Below, piece by piece: positions 26,841 through 36,023 of a stretch of 64,000 bases of DNA. Below the pieces are notes generated by a model. It saw only the letters and a list, made by a program, of their open reading frames with translations, did not search any database and was not told the DNA's origin. Position numbers and translations under genes: made by a program. Within the stretch, counting starts at the first letter, position 1. Every line of letters begins with the position of its first letter. Origin of the DNA: Lachnoanaerobaculum orale (GTDB lineage: Bacteria > Bacillota > Clostridia > Lachnospirales > Lachnospiraceae); NCBI RefSeq assembly GCF_003862485.1, contig NZ_RRCM01000001.1, forward strand, positions 185,889 through 249,888, given 5' to 3'.

Positions 26841-27575
26841 TTGATATTAGAAGATAAATCGCCAAAGTATTTTATAGTAAAGAAAGCGATAGTTGAAAAT
26901 ATTGACAATGATTTATATCATTCTAATGAGGCGATACCAAGTGAGAAGAAACTTATGGAATTGTATAATGTAAGTAGGATTACCATAAGAAAAGCCATTG
27001 ATGAGTTGGTAACAGAAGGATACCTTTATAAAATACAGGGTAAGGGTACTTATGTTAAGGCCGATGAGGGTAGCAATAATTTGTTTTCTATTACAAGTAG
27101 CACCGAAGATGTGCAAAAAATGGGAATGACACCGAGCAAGAAAACGAAAATAAGCAGAATAGAATTTGCGTCTCCTAAACGTGCAAAGGCTTTAGAAATA
27201 TCGACTGATGATAAAGTTGAGGTTATTGGAAGAATTTCATATGCAAATTTGGAACCTTTAAATTATACAATAGCATTTTTGCCTGAAAAGATATTTCCAG
27301 GATTGATAGAATATGATCTTGAACATGAATCTTTGTATAAGCTTATCAATGACCGGTATAGTGTAAGGATTACAAAGGCCAGACGAACTATAGAAGCAGT
27401 TTTGGCAAAGGATGAAATAGCAAAATACCTTGAGCTTGAAGAAGGAATGCCGGTTATCTTATTCAGATGTGTTACATATGGTATTGTAAATGGAAAAGAG
27501 ATTCCTATAGAGTATTTTAAATGTTATTACAGGACTGATAAATATAAATTTTATATAGATCAAATAAGGCAATAG
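26841..27575 (+). CDS. GntR-family regulator, HutC/UTRA subfamily
   Basis: Local repressor. N-terminal winged helix with AIPSEKKLMELYNVSRITIRKAIDELVTEG-type motif (about 28-60; IPSEKKL and SRITIRKAI are the key parts), then IQGKGTYV and a UTRA ligand-binding domain (about 90-240). A TTG start at 26841 is used: AGAGGT lies about 9 bases upstream and no ATG is near. Ligand expected to be a pathway sugar phosphate or nucleoside. It closes the nucleoside operon. Confidence 0.88.
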   Translation: MILEDKSPKYFIVKKAIVENIDNDLYHSNEAIPSEKKLMELYNVSRITIRKAIDELVTEGYLYKIQGKGTYVKADEGSNNLFSITSSTEDVQKMGMTPSKKTKISRIEFASPKRAKALEISTDDKVEVIGRISYANLEPLNYTIAFLPEKIFPGLIEYDLEHESLYKLINDRYSVRITKARRTIEAVLAKDEIAKYLELEEGMPVILFRCVTYGIVNGKEIPIEYFKCYYRTDKYKFYIDQIRQ

Positions 27576-27583
27576 TTTAAATT

Positions 27584-27616
27584 AAAAGCTGTCACAAAGT
27601 GTGCCGGCTTTTTTTA
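27584..27616 (+). terminator. Terminator of the nucleoside operon
   Basis: AAAAGC...CAC-AAA-GTG...CGGCTTTTTTT forms an imperfect hairpin ending in seven Ts, directly after the GntR stop. Confidence 0.7.
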
Positions 27617-27824
27617 GTTAATAATTTTGGAGTAATAAAATTTGTATATGTGGTACTGATATAAAAAGATTGGATATTGACTTTTATATTATAAGTTCAT
27701 AGAATTTTAGTAAATTAAGTATATAAGAGTTTTTACTGATATATTTGATTAGAATTAAAAAAAGTTTATTAAGACAAAAAGATTTAAAATATATTTGTGT
27801 TAATTTGTTGTGAAAGGTATGATA

Positions 27825-28511
27825 ATGTTGGACGATAATAAAATATATACTGCTGAAGAAGTATATAAGAGTATTTTAAAAAGAATTATAAAATTAGAAC
27901 TGGAGCCGGGGCAGCTTATTAGTGAAAATCAAATGTGTATAGATTATGGAGTATCAAGGTCTATAATAAGAAATGCATTTACAAAATTGGCGCAACTAAA
28001 GTTTGTAGAGGTAAGACCGCAAAGAGGCACTTACGTTACACAGATAGACTTAAATTATATATCAGATTTACTAATGCTTAGAACGGCAGTTGAAAAAGAG
28101 GTCATATATGAGATGTTTACTAAACTTGATGAATCGGCAAGACTCGAATTGGTAAAGAAACTGGAAAAGAATATAGAAGAGGAAGAAAAATATATAGACG
28201 AAAGAACCTATTCGCGCAAGTTTGGTATACTTGACAGTGAGTTTCATAAAACTATGATTGATAGTGTAAACAGATATGCATTAGTGATAATTTTAAGTGA
28301 TATTATGCTTCATATATCAAGATGGAGAAATTTTGATGTAAAGTTTGCAAATCGTATTCATGAGTTGGTGGAAGAACATAAGAATATAGTAAATGGAATA
28401 AAGAGTAATGACCTATACAAGGCGCAGGAGTGCATGGCTGCCCATTTGGAAACAATTACAGATATATATGAAAGTGCAATAAAGCAATATCCCAGATATT
28501 TTATATCTTGA
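27825..28511 (+). CDS. GntR-family regulator, FadR/FCD subfamily
   Basis: Probable repressor of the downstream acyl-CoA cluster. Winged helix (LISENQMCIDYGVSRSIIRNAF, about 33-55, with SRSIIRNAF as recognition helix) and GTYVTQID wing, followed by an FCD all-helical ligand domain with the metal-site pattern (DSEFHKTMI near 145, HELVEEHKNI near 190, AAHLETI near 212). The ATG at 27825 is 7 bases from AAAGG; the GTG at 27810 is less likely. FCD regulators often sense organic acids. Confidence 0.88.
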   Translation: MLDDNKIYTAEEVYKSILKRIIKLELEPGQLISENQMCIDYGVSRSIIRNAFTKLAQLKFVEVRPQRGTYVTQIDLNYISDLLMLRTAVEKEVIYEMFTKLDESARLELVKKLEKNIEEEEKYIDERTYSRKFGILDSEFHKTMIDSVNRYALVIILSDIMLHISRWRNFDVKFANRIHELVEEHKNIVNGIKSNDLYKAQECMAAHLETITDIYESAIKQYPRYFIS

Positions 28512-28825
28512 AAATTTGAAAATGGTAAAGAACAGAATTTTAATAAACTTTATTATTTTAGTAAAGAATTACATATATAATTACAAAAATATTATAATAT
28601 AGTAACTAAAAATAAAATTGATATACAAGTTATACAATAAGAAAGTTAGAAAAATAGAAAATATAAAAAATAAACAAAAAAATACGTGCAAGTATATTAA
28701 TAATACATATTTACAAAAATAATAAAAATTGATAATATTATAACATAGATATCAATTTAAATATGTTGATATAATTATTTTGTAATCACTTGTATACTAG
28801 TAGACAAGATATAAAGGAGAAATTT
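28512..28825 (+). promoter_or_regulatory. AT-rich regulatory region with CTTGTATAC-type operator sites
   Basis: This 314-bp gap holds no gene. CTTGTATACTAG (28789-28800) followed by TAGACAAG forms an imperfect palindrome. TATACAAGTTATACAA at 28622-28637 contains two half-sites in tandem. The same core occurs as a perfect palindrome at 34436-34449 before the CoA-ligase gene, so this is probably the operator of the FCD regulator. A TATACT -10 (28793-28798) falls inside the palindrome, consistent with repression. Confidence 0.6.
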
Positions 28826-29596
28826 ATGTACACATTAGGTGTTGATATCGGATCAACTACTTCAAAGGCTGTAATATTGGAGGATGGAGAAAACATAGTA
28901 GCTTCTTCAATAGTTGTAGCAACTGTGGGAACAGCCGGTGTAGAAGAAGCTGTAAAAAATGTACTAAACTCTTCAAAACTGGAATTAAAAGATATTAAGT
29001 CGGTAGTTGCTACAGGTTATGGAAGAATGAACTACGATTTGGCTGATTATAAAGTCAGTGAGTTGACGTGCCACGCGCTTGGAGTACATAAAGAGTTTCC
29101 TAATGTCAGAACGGTAATAGATATCGGTGGACAGGATGCGAAAGTAATATCACTTGCAGCTAACGGTAAAATGACAAATTTTGTTATGAATGATAAATGC
29201 GCTGCAGGAACCGGAAGATTTCTTGATGTGATGGCTAATATTCTTAATCTTCAAATAGACGAGTTGGAGATTGAGGCGTTAAAATCTGATAATCCTGCAA
29301 ATATATCAAGTACATGTACAGTTTTTGCGGAGTCGGAGGTTATATCTCAGCTTGCTACAGGAAGGAATATCCCGGATTTGGTAGCCGGAATATGTAAATC
29401 TGTTGCGATAAGAGTTGCCGCTTTAGCTAAGAGAGTCGGAATAGTTGAAGAAGTATGTATGAGTGGCGGTGTAGCTAAAAACTCAGGTGTTAGAAATGCT
29501 ATGAGTAAAGAACTTGGTGTAGATATAGTGTTTAGTAAGAACGCTCAACTTATGGGAGCACTTGGAGCCGCAATATACGGCTTTAAAAAGTCATAA
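28826..29596 (+). CDS. 2-hydroxyacyl-CoA dehydratase activator (HgdC/FldI-type ATPase)
   Basis: Homodimeric [4Fe-4S] ATPase of the ASKHA fold that drives ATP-dependent one-electron transfer to the dehydratase. GVDIGSTTSKAVIL at the N-terminus, VIDIGGQDAKVI (near 97), the cluster cysteines in NDKCAAGTGRFLDV (near 118) and STCTVFAESE (near 155), and MSGGVAKN (near 215). 256 residues from ATG 28826, which follows AAGGAGA; the open frame starts earlier at 28790, inside the operator. First gene of the cluster. Confidence 0.95.
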   Translation: MYTLGVDIGSTTSKAVILEDGENIVASSIVVATVGTAGVEEAVKNVLNSSKLELKDIKSVVATGYGRMNYDLADYKVSELTCHALGVHKEFPNVRTVIDIGGQDAKVISLAANGKMTNFVMNDKCAAGTGRFLDVMANILNLQIDELEIEALKSDNPANISSTCTVFAESEVISQLATGRNIPDLVAGICKSVAIRVAALAKRVGIVEEVCMSGGVAKNSGVRNAMSKELGVDIVFSKNAQLMGALGAAIYGFKKS

Positions 29597-29626
29597 ATTT
29601 TTATATTAAAAAGTAGGAGGAAACCA

Positions 29627-30856
29627 GTGGAAGAAGCTAAAAAACAAAAGCCTACTATAGATCCAAACAGTGCAAAAGCCAGATTGGGTAAGATAGCAGC
29701 AAAGGCATACAGTGACTGCGTAGAGGCTAAAAAGCGAGGCGAATTGGTAGGATGGTGCGCAAGTAACTTTCCGGTAGAGATTCCTGAAACATTAGGATTA
29801 TATGTATGTTATCCTGAAAATCAGGCAGCCGGAATTGCAGCCAGAGGTGGTGGAGAACGAATGTGTAGTGAGAGTGAAGGCGATGGATATTCTAATGATA
29901 TATGCGCATATGCCAGAATATCTCTTGCATATATGAAGCTTAAGGAAGCACCGGAACAAGATATGCCACAACCGGATTTCGTTCTATGTTGTAATAATAT
30001 ATGTAACTGTATGATTAAATGGTATGAGAACATTGCTAAAGAATTGAATATTCCTATGATTATGATAGATATTCCTTTTAATCCTGATTATGAAGTTTCA
30101 GAGGCAATGACAGCTTATATCAGAAATCAATTCTGGGATGCAATACATCAATTAGAGGAGATTACAGGTAAAAAGTGGAGTAATGAAAGATACGAAGAGG
30201 TAAGAAAGATATCAGGCAGAAGCTCCAGGGCTTGGCTTGAGGCAACTGCTACAGCTAAGTATTCACCGTCACCATTTAACGGATTTGATTTATTAAATCA
30301 TATGGCTGTTATGGTTACAGCCAGAGGAAAGCTTGAAGCGGCAGAGGCAATGGAGACTTTGCTTAAAGAGTATAAAGAAAATCATGAAAAAGGTGAGTCT
30401 ACATTTAAGGGTGAAGAAAAATACAGAATTATGTTTGAAGGTATAGCATGTTGGCCATGGCTTCGTGCTACAGCAACCGGACTTAAGAGTCGTGGAATAA
30501 ATATGGTTACAACCATATATGCTGACGCTTTCGGATTTATTTATGATGACTTTGACGGAATGTGCAGGGCATATGCAAATGTTCCTAACTGTATGAATAT
30601 AGAACATGCAAGAGATAAGAGAACAAAGCTTTGTAAAGATAACAGTGTTGAAGGACTTCTTGTACATACAAACAGATCCTGTAAACTTTGGTCGGGATTT
30701 ATGTCTGAGATGAGCAGACAAATCGGTGAGGAGTGTGGAATTCCTGTTGTAAGTTTTGATGGAGATCAGGCTGATCCAAGAAACTTCTCTGAAGCTCAAT
30801 ATGATACAAGAGTTCAAGGTCTGACAGAAATTATGGAAGTAAATAAGGAAATTTAA
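29627..30856 (+). CDS. 2-hydroxyacyl-CoA dehydratase alpha subunit (FldB/HadB/LcdA family)
   Basis: Removes water from a (R)-2-hydroxyacyl-CoA through a ketyl radical. Cluster-binding Cys in WCASNFPVE-like N-terminus (near 48), CCNNICNCMIKWYEN (near 125) and MNRSCK-type segment (here TNRSCKLWSG, near 343); CWPW near 274 and FDGDQADPRNFSEAQ close to the end. 409 residues, GTG start behind AGGAGG. It resembles isocaproyl/phenyllactyl-type dehydratases; the acyl group cannot be set from sequence alone. Confidence 0.93.
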   Translation: MEEAKKQKPTIDPNSAKARLGKIAAKAYSDCVEAKKRGELVGWCASNFPVEIPETLGLYVCYPENQAAGIAARGGGERMCSESEGDGYSNDICAYARISLAYMKLKEAPEQDMPQPDFVLCCNNICNCMIKWYENIAKELNIPMIMIDIPFNPDYEVSEAMTAYIRNQFWDAIHQLEEITGKKWSNERYEEVRKISGRSSRAWLEATATAKYSPSPFNGFDLLNHMAVMVTARGKLEAAEAMETLLKEYKENHEKGESTFKGEEKYRIMFEGIACWPWLRATATGLKSRGINMVTTIYADAFGFIYDDFDGMCRAYANVPNCMNIEHARDKRTKLCKDNSVEGLLVHTNRSCKLWSGFMSEMSRQIGEECGIPVVSFDGDQADPRNFSEAQYDTRVQGLTEIMEVNKEI

Positions 30857-30867
30857 GGGGGGAGACT

Positions 30868-31974
30868 ATGTGGCATTGTTTAGAAACTTTAAAAAAGGTT
30901 AGTGTGTCTCCAAAGGAACAGCTCGACAAATATCTTTCAGAAGGAAAGAAAGTTATAGCTGTTGCACCTGTATATACACCAGAGGAGATAATTCATGCTT
31001 TTGGATTTGTACCGATGGGAGTATGGGGAGCGGATATTGAAATAAATGAGTCAAAGAAATATTATCCTGCATTTATTTGCTCAATAATGCAGACTGTATT
31101 GGAACTTGGAATAAAAGGAAAATATTCCGGAGTAAGTGCAATAGTAGTTCCGTCACTTTGCGATTCGCTTAAAACTTTAGGACAAAACTGGAAATATGCA
31201 GTGAAAGATATTCCGTTTATACCGATGACTTACCCACAAAACAGAAAACCCGATTATGCGGTTGATTTTACTGTTGAAATGTATAAGAGAGTAATAAATG
31301 ACCTGGAGAATATCACAGGTGAAAAGTTTGATGAGAGTAAACTTAAAAAAACATATGAAATCTATAATGAACATAATAGGGTAATGAGAGAATTCTCAAA
31401 GATTTCAGAAGATTATGAAGTATCTGCAGCAGACAGAAGTGCAGTGTTTAAGAGTGCATGGTTTATGCTTAAAGAAGAGCATACAGGACTTGTTAAGGAA
31501 CTTATCGAGCTTATTAAAAAAGAAGGAAAGATTTCTAAGAAGCTGAGAGTTTACACAACAGGTATATTGGCTGATGCACCGGATTTACTTAATATATTTG
31601 ACAGTAATAATCTGCAGATAGTAGGTGATGATATAGCATATGAATCAAGACAATATAGAACAGACATTACAAATGGAAATGATTTATATGCTTTAGCAAA
31701 GAAATTTTCAGAAATGGATAATTGTTCACTGCTGTATGACAGAGATAAAAAAAGAGTAAGCTTTATAATTGAAGAAGCTAAGAAGAAAAAAGCAGATGGT
31801 ATAGTAGTTCTTATGACTAAATTCTGCGATCCTGAAGAATTTGATTATGTGCCAATAAAGAGAGCGGCAGATGAGGCAGGTATTCCACATATAAATATAG
31901 AAGTGGACAGACAAATGAAAAATTATCAGCAAGCAAATACTATGTTACAAACATTTGCAGATATGTTGATTTAG
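30868..31974 (+). CDS. 2-hydroxyacyl-CoA dehydratase beta subunit (FldC/HadC/LcdB family)
   Basis: Second subunit of the heterodimeric iron-sulfur dehydratase, 368 residues. VAPVYTPEEIIHAFGFVPMGVWG (divided by eye; PEEIIHAFGFVPMG is the core, near 38-52), CSIMQTVLELG with a cluster Cys near 71, and PSLCDSLKTLGQNW near 97-110; TKFCDPEEFDY near 313 carries another cluster Cys. Position and spacing (11 bases after alpha) fit the fldBC/hadBC order. Confidence 0.93.
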   Translation: MWHCLETLKKVSVSPKEQLDKYLSEGKKVIAVAPVYTPEEIIHAFGFVPMGVWGADIEINESKKYYPAFICSIMQTVLELGIKGKYSGVSAIVVPSLCDSLKTLGQNWKYAVKDIPFIPMTYPQNRKPDYAVDFTVEMYKRVINDLENITGEKFDESKLKKTYEIYNEHNRVMREFSKISEDYEVSAADRSAVFKSAWFMLKEEHTGLVKELIELIKKEGKISKKLRVYTTGILADAPDLLNIFDSNNLQIVGDDIAYESRQYRTDITNGNDLYALAKKFSEMDNCSLLYDRDKKRVSFIIEEAKKKKADGIVVLMTKFCDPEEFDYVPIKRAADEAGIPHINIEVDRQMKNYQQANTMLQTFADMLI

Positions 31975-31984
31975 GAGGAACATC

Positions 31985-33139
31985 ATGATTAATAAGGACA
32001 AAATGCCTGTGGTGATAGGCGTAGCATTCGTATGGTTTACAACTCAGTTTGGTGGCGGTTTTGCATCAGGAAACCAGTTGAGAGCATTCTTTTTGAACTT
32101 CGGAATATGGGCATTTGTAACCTGTATTCTTACTCAAGCAATCGGTGCATTCTATCAGTGGTATGCACTTAAATATGCTAAGAAACATGAATTATACAAC
32201 TATGCAAGTTTCAATAAGAGCTTCTATAGATTTAATGATAAATTCGGAAAAAAGGCCGGAGATGTTTTGGCTGTAGTTTTCAGTACATTATATGAATTGG
32301 TTTATATAGTAACCATTTGTGTAGCACCTGCAGCAGCTTTTGCAACCGGTGTAGCTACAATGGAAAAGTCCTTTGGAATTCATCATTGGATCGGAACAAT
32401 ATTTACAGGCTTATTTATCTTTATTGTTGCTGTTTACGGTACAAATGTTGTTAGAAAAGTGGCATCAACACTTTCAGTTTTAATAGTTGCAGGATTATTT
32501 CTTGTTTATATACCTAATATTATTATGCAGTGGGGAGATATAATGTCAAATCTTTCAGCAGAGATTGCAAATCCTGCACCTGTCGGACCTGCTTTGATAA
32601 AGGGTATTGTATATGCCGCATTCCAGTTGGGTGCAATAGGTTTGCTTGTACAGCATGCTAAACCTTTTGATTCTCATCATTTGGCAAGGACATCAATGGT
32701 ATACGGATTTTTTGTAAACGGTTTTATATGCTTACTTGCAGTTCTTGGGCTTACAGCTATTATAAATGAACCTGATTTTGCTAAGGAATCTATTCCTCTT
32801 ATTATCCTTGTAAATAAAGGATTTGCACCTGATATCTTAAGACCTATGATTTCAATACTTATTGTTTTAGGTTCTGTATCAACCGCAGTAAATATGATTG
32901 CCGGAATGAGCAACAGAATTTGTTCATCTATTGATAAGAATTTTGATCCTAATAATAAACCGGGTGTAAATGTTATTGTTGTTACATTAGTATGTACATT
33001 ACTTGCATTCTTTATTGCACAGTTAGGTTTAAACAAGATAGTTGCAGTTGGATATAAGTATTTAGGTTATCTTACAATACCTGTAATTATGATACCTTAT
33101 CTTATTCATATGGCTGTTACAAAGTTTGATGAAGAGTAA
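31985..33139 (+). CDS. YkvI-family membrane transporter
   Basis: Integral membrane protein of about 10-11 helices. It resembles the YkvI family, distant relatives of amino-acid/sodium transporters: FVWFTTQFGGGFASGNQLR at the start, then VSTAVNMIAGMSNR in helix 8 or so. In the middle of the dehydratase operon it probably moves the hydroxyacid, the parent amino acid, or the reduced acid product. GGAGGAAC precedes the ATG. Direction and substrate are unknown. Confidence 0.75.
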   Translation: MINKDKMPVVIGVAFVWFTTQFGGGFASGNQLRAFFLNFGIWAFVTCILTQAIGAFYQWYALKYAKKHELYNYASFNKSFYRFNDKFGKKAGDVLAVVFSTLYELVYIVTICVAPAAAFATGVATMEKSFGIHHWIGTIFTGLFIFIVAVYGTNVVRKVASTLSVLIVAGLFLVYIPNIIMQWGDIMSNLSAEIANPAPVGPALIKGIVYAAFQLGAIGLLVQHAKPFDSHHLARTSMVYGFFVNGFICLLAVLGLTAIINEPDFAKESIPLIILVNKGFAPDILRPMISILIVLGSVSTAVNMIAGMSNRICSSIDKNFDPNNKPGVNVIVVTLVCTLLAFFIAQLGLNKIVAVGYKYLGYLTIPVIMIPYLIHMAVTKFDEE

Positions 33140-33159
33140 ATTAAAAAGGGAGAAGAAAG

Positions 33160-34392
33160 ATGAGTAAACCTTTAGAGGGCGTGAAAGTAGTTGAGTTGGC
33201 AACATTTATTGCAGCTTCAACATCAGGAAGATTTATGGCTGATTTGGGCGCCGATGTTATAAAAATTGAATCAGCAAAAGGAGATCCGCTAAGATATACA
33301 GCACCAAGTGAGGGCAGACCTCTTGATATGTATGAGAATACAACATGGGATCTTGAAAACGGAAATAAAAGATGTATTTCTTTGGATATGAGAAACCCTG
33401 AGGCAAAGGAAGCATTTTTTAAACTTCTGGACACTGCAGATGTACTTATAACAAACTGGAGAGTACAGGCACTTGAGAGAGCAGGTTTAGACTATGAAAC
33501 ACTTAAGAAGAGATATCCTAAGCTTGTTTATGCTATTTGTACAGGATATGGAGAGTTCGGACCTGATAAGGACCTTCCGGGATTTGACTTTACAGCATTC
33601 TTTGCAAGAGGTGGATACCTTGATTCCCTAAGACAAAAGGGAAGCGTTCCTATGAATGTAGTACCGGGACTTGGAGATCATAATGTCGGAATGAATCTTG
33701 TTGCAGGAATTCTTGCAGCATTATATCAGGCAAAAGTTAAGGGCGTTGGTGAAAAAGTAGAGACATCACTGTTTGAGAGTGCAATTTTCAATTTTGGAAT
33801 GATGATTCAAGCATCGAACTATGAAGGAATAGCACAAAACTATCCCATAGATGTAAGAGAAAGTGCCAATCCTTTCAATGCAGCCTGGAGAACAAAGGAT
33901 GAAAGATTTATCCAAACATGTATGCCTGACTACAATACTTATTATAAGAAATTTATGGCAGCTATCGGCAGAGAAGATTTGGTAGAAAGCGATAAGTATT
34001 TCCCGGTTCAAAGCTTACAGGCTAATAAACTTGGAACAGAAGTATATGATATTGTAATGGAAGCTATCAATAAGAATGACATGGAGTATTGGAGAACAGT
34101 ATTTACAGAGGCTGATATTCCGTTTGCATTAGCACAAAACTGGATGGAAATCAGAAATGATAAGCAGGCTGAGGCAAACAATTGTTTTTATGATATGACA
34201 TATGAAAATGGAAATACAAGACGATTGGTTAGACTTCCTGTAAAGTTTACAGAGATGGGAGTACCTGATTATAAGAGAGGTCCGCTTATCGGTGAGAACG
34301 GAAGAGAGGTACTGAAAGAAATAGGCTATAGCGATTCTGATGTAGATAAGCTCATAGATACTAATGCTCTGTACATCTGGGAAAAAAAGTAA
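33160..34392 (+). CDS. CoA-transferase, family III (CaiB/BaiF; FldA/HadA-like)
   Basis: Exchanges CoA between an acyl-CoA product and the incoming acid, so the dehydratase substrate is activated without ATP. Family III features: PLEGVKVVELATFIA, GRFMADLGADVIKIE (near 25), NWRVQALERAGLDYE, then the catalytic Asp region GFDFTAFFARGG (D near 146-148) and GLGDHNVGMNLVAGI. 410 residues. Preceded by AAGGGAGAAG and followed by a terminator. Not the family I/II glutaconate type. Confidence 0.92.
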   Translation: MSKPLEGVKVVELATFIAASTSGRFMADLGADVIKIESAKGDPLRYTAPSEGRPLDMYENTTWDLENGNKRCISLDMRNPEAKEAFFKLLDTADVLITNWRVQALERAGLDYETLKKRYPKLVYAICTGYGEFGPDKDLPGFDFTAFFARGGYLDSLRQKGSVPMNVVPGLGDHNVGMNLVAGILAALYQAKVKGVGEKVETSLFESAIFNFGMMIQASNYEGIAQNYPIDVRESANPFNAAWRTKDERFIQTCMPDYNTYYKKFMAAIGREDLVESDKYFPVQSLQANKLGTEVYDIVMEAINKNDMEYWRTVFTEADIPFALAQNWMEIRNDKQAEANNCFYDMTYENGNTRRLVRLPVKFTEMGVPDYKRGPLIGENGREVLKEIGYSDSDVDKLIDTNALYIWEKK

Positions 34393-34398
34393 AAAAGC

Positions 34399-34424
34399 AA
34401 AAAAGGACTTTATAGTCCTTTTTT
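34399..34424 (+). terminator. Terminator after the CoA-transferase gene
   Basis: AAAAAAGGACT and AGTCCTTTTTT pair around a TTAT loop. It divides the cluster into two transcription units, or attenuates the downstream part. Confidence 0.85.
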
Positions 34425-34435
34425 AGCTCAATTTA

Positions 34436-34449
34436 ACTTGTATACAAGT
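34436..34449 (+). promoter_or_regulatory. Perfect palindromic operator ACTTGTATACAAGT
   Basis: A 14-bp perfect palindrome 27 bases upstream of the CoA-ligase start. It shares its core with the site before the dehydratase activator (28789-28800). It is probably bound by the FCD-type GntR regulator encoded upstream, linking both transcription units. Confidence 0.65.
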
Positions 34450-34475
34450 ATCTCATTGATTTCAAAGGTAGGAAA

Positions 34476-36023
34476 ATGTTTGTAAATATTATTGAAGTAT
34501 TAAAAAATAATGCGATTAAATATGCTGATAATGTAGCACTCGAGGATGAGAATAAGAGTTTATCCTGGAAAGAATTGGATAAAAGTTCAGATAGCATTGC
34601 ACAAATTTTTCTGAAAATGGGATATGAAAAAGGCTGTCACATTGGATTATCCGGCAAAAACAGTATAAGATGGGCTGAGATTTTTCTGGGGATTTTAAAG
34701 TTTGGCGGTATACCTGTTTTATTAAATACTCAATGGAAAACGTGTGAACTTAAAAAAATTGTAGAACACTGTGATATTGAATGTATTATATATGATGATA
34801 ATATCACTACTATGAATAAATTATGTAGTGATAAGGTTAAGTATATTTGTTTCAGTGAAGTTAAAGATAATATAGTATTTTCATGTGATATTAAAGCTTG
34901 TAATGCAGATATTAATGCAAAAGATACTGCATGTATAATTTTCACATCAGGCTCTACTTCCATGCCAAAGGCGGTTATGCTAAGTCATGAGAATATATTG
35001 AGCAACTCAAGTTCTATTGTTAAGGCATTGCATTGGAACAGTGAAGATAAGATGTGTATATGTGTACCTATGTTTCACTGCTTTGGGCTTACAGCAGGAT
35101 TAATCTCAGGAATAGTAAGTAAGGCCTGTGTATATATAATTGGTGATTTTAGAAATAAAAAGGTATTTGAAGCAATAACAACTAAAAAGTGTAATATTCT
35201 CAGTGGTGTTCCAAGTATGTTTCTAATTTTCTATGAAAAATACGGAGACAGAAGATTTTTCGGTTTGAAGAGCGGGATTATTGCCGGATCACCTATACTA
35301 TTGAATGATTACAGAAAAATTCTTGCCATGTTTCCGAAGATGAAACTGTTAACTTCATACGGTCAGTCCGAGACATCACCATGTGTAACAGTATCTGATT
35401 GGGATACTGATATAGAAAATATGCCTATTCATTGTGGAAAAGCGATAGAGGGTGTAAGCGTAAAAATTGACAGTGATTTCGTTCTTAAAGAGGGAGAGAA
35501 TATACTCTGTGGTGAGGTATTGGTCAAAGGTATCAATGTTATGCAGGGATATTATAATAATCCTATTGAAAACGAAAAGATATTTACGAATGACGGATGG
35601 CTAAGGACCGGAGACTTGGGATATTTAGACAGTGAGGGCAATCTATACATAAAGGCCAGAAAAAAGGATGTTATTATAAAACTTGGTGAAAAAATATCAC
35701 CAATGGAAATAGAAGAAGTTGTATACAAGATAGACGGCATAAAACATGCAAAGGTATGTGGTATTCCTGAAAAAATAGTACAGGAAGAAGTAGCTCTTTG
35801 TATTGTTACAGACAGGGAGATTTCAGATGAATATATTATTGAGTATTTGAAACAATATTTATCGGAATATAAATTACCAAAAAAAATTTTTAGATTTGAC
35901 AGTTTCCCTTCTACCTCAAATGGAAAGATAGATATTGCCGCATTAAAAAATAAGATTAATAGAATATTAGACAAAGGAGAAAATCAATGTCAGAATGCTA
36001 TTTTACAGAACAACATGAATTGA
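34476..36023 (+). CDS. AMP-dependent acyl-CoA ligase
   Basis: Activates a carboxylic acid with ATP and CoA. ANL-superfamily motifs: P-loop-like IIFTSGSTSMPKAVMLSH (near 151), SYGQSETSP (near 296), GWLRTGDLGYLD (near 374) and the C-terminal Lys in SNGKIDI (near 493). 515 residues. It overlaps the acyl-CoA dehydrogenase gene by 37 bases. In this setting it may prime the CoA-transferase cycle, as caffeyl-CoA synthetase does in caffeate reduction (inference). Confidence 0.92.
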   Translation: MFVNIIEVLKNNAIKYADNVALEDENKSLSWKELDKSSDSIAQIFLKMGYEKGCHIGLSGKNSIRWAEIFLGILKFGGIPVLLNTQWKTCELKKIVEHCDIECIIYDDNITTMNKLCSDKVKYICFSEVKDNIVFSCDIKACNADINAKDTACIIFTSGSTSMPKAVMLSHENILSNSSSIVKALHWNSEDKMCICVPMFHCFGLTAGLISGIVSKACVYIIGDFRNKKVFEAITTKKCNILSGVPSMFLIFYEKYGDRRFFGLKSGIIAGSPILLNDYRKILAMFPKMKLLTSYGQSETSPCVTVSDWDTDIENMPIHCGKAIEGVSVKIDSDFVLKEGENILCGEVLVKGINVMQGYYNNPIENEKIFTNDGWLRTGDLGYLDSEGNLYIKARKKDVIIKLGEKISPMEIEEVVYKIDGIKHAKVCGIPEKIVQEEVALCIVTDREISDEYIIEYLKQYLSEYKLPKKIFRFDSFPSTSNGKIDIAALKNKINRILDKGENQCQNAILQNNMN

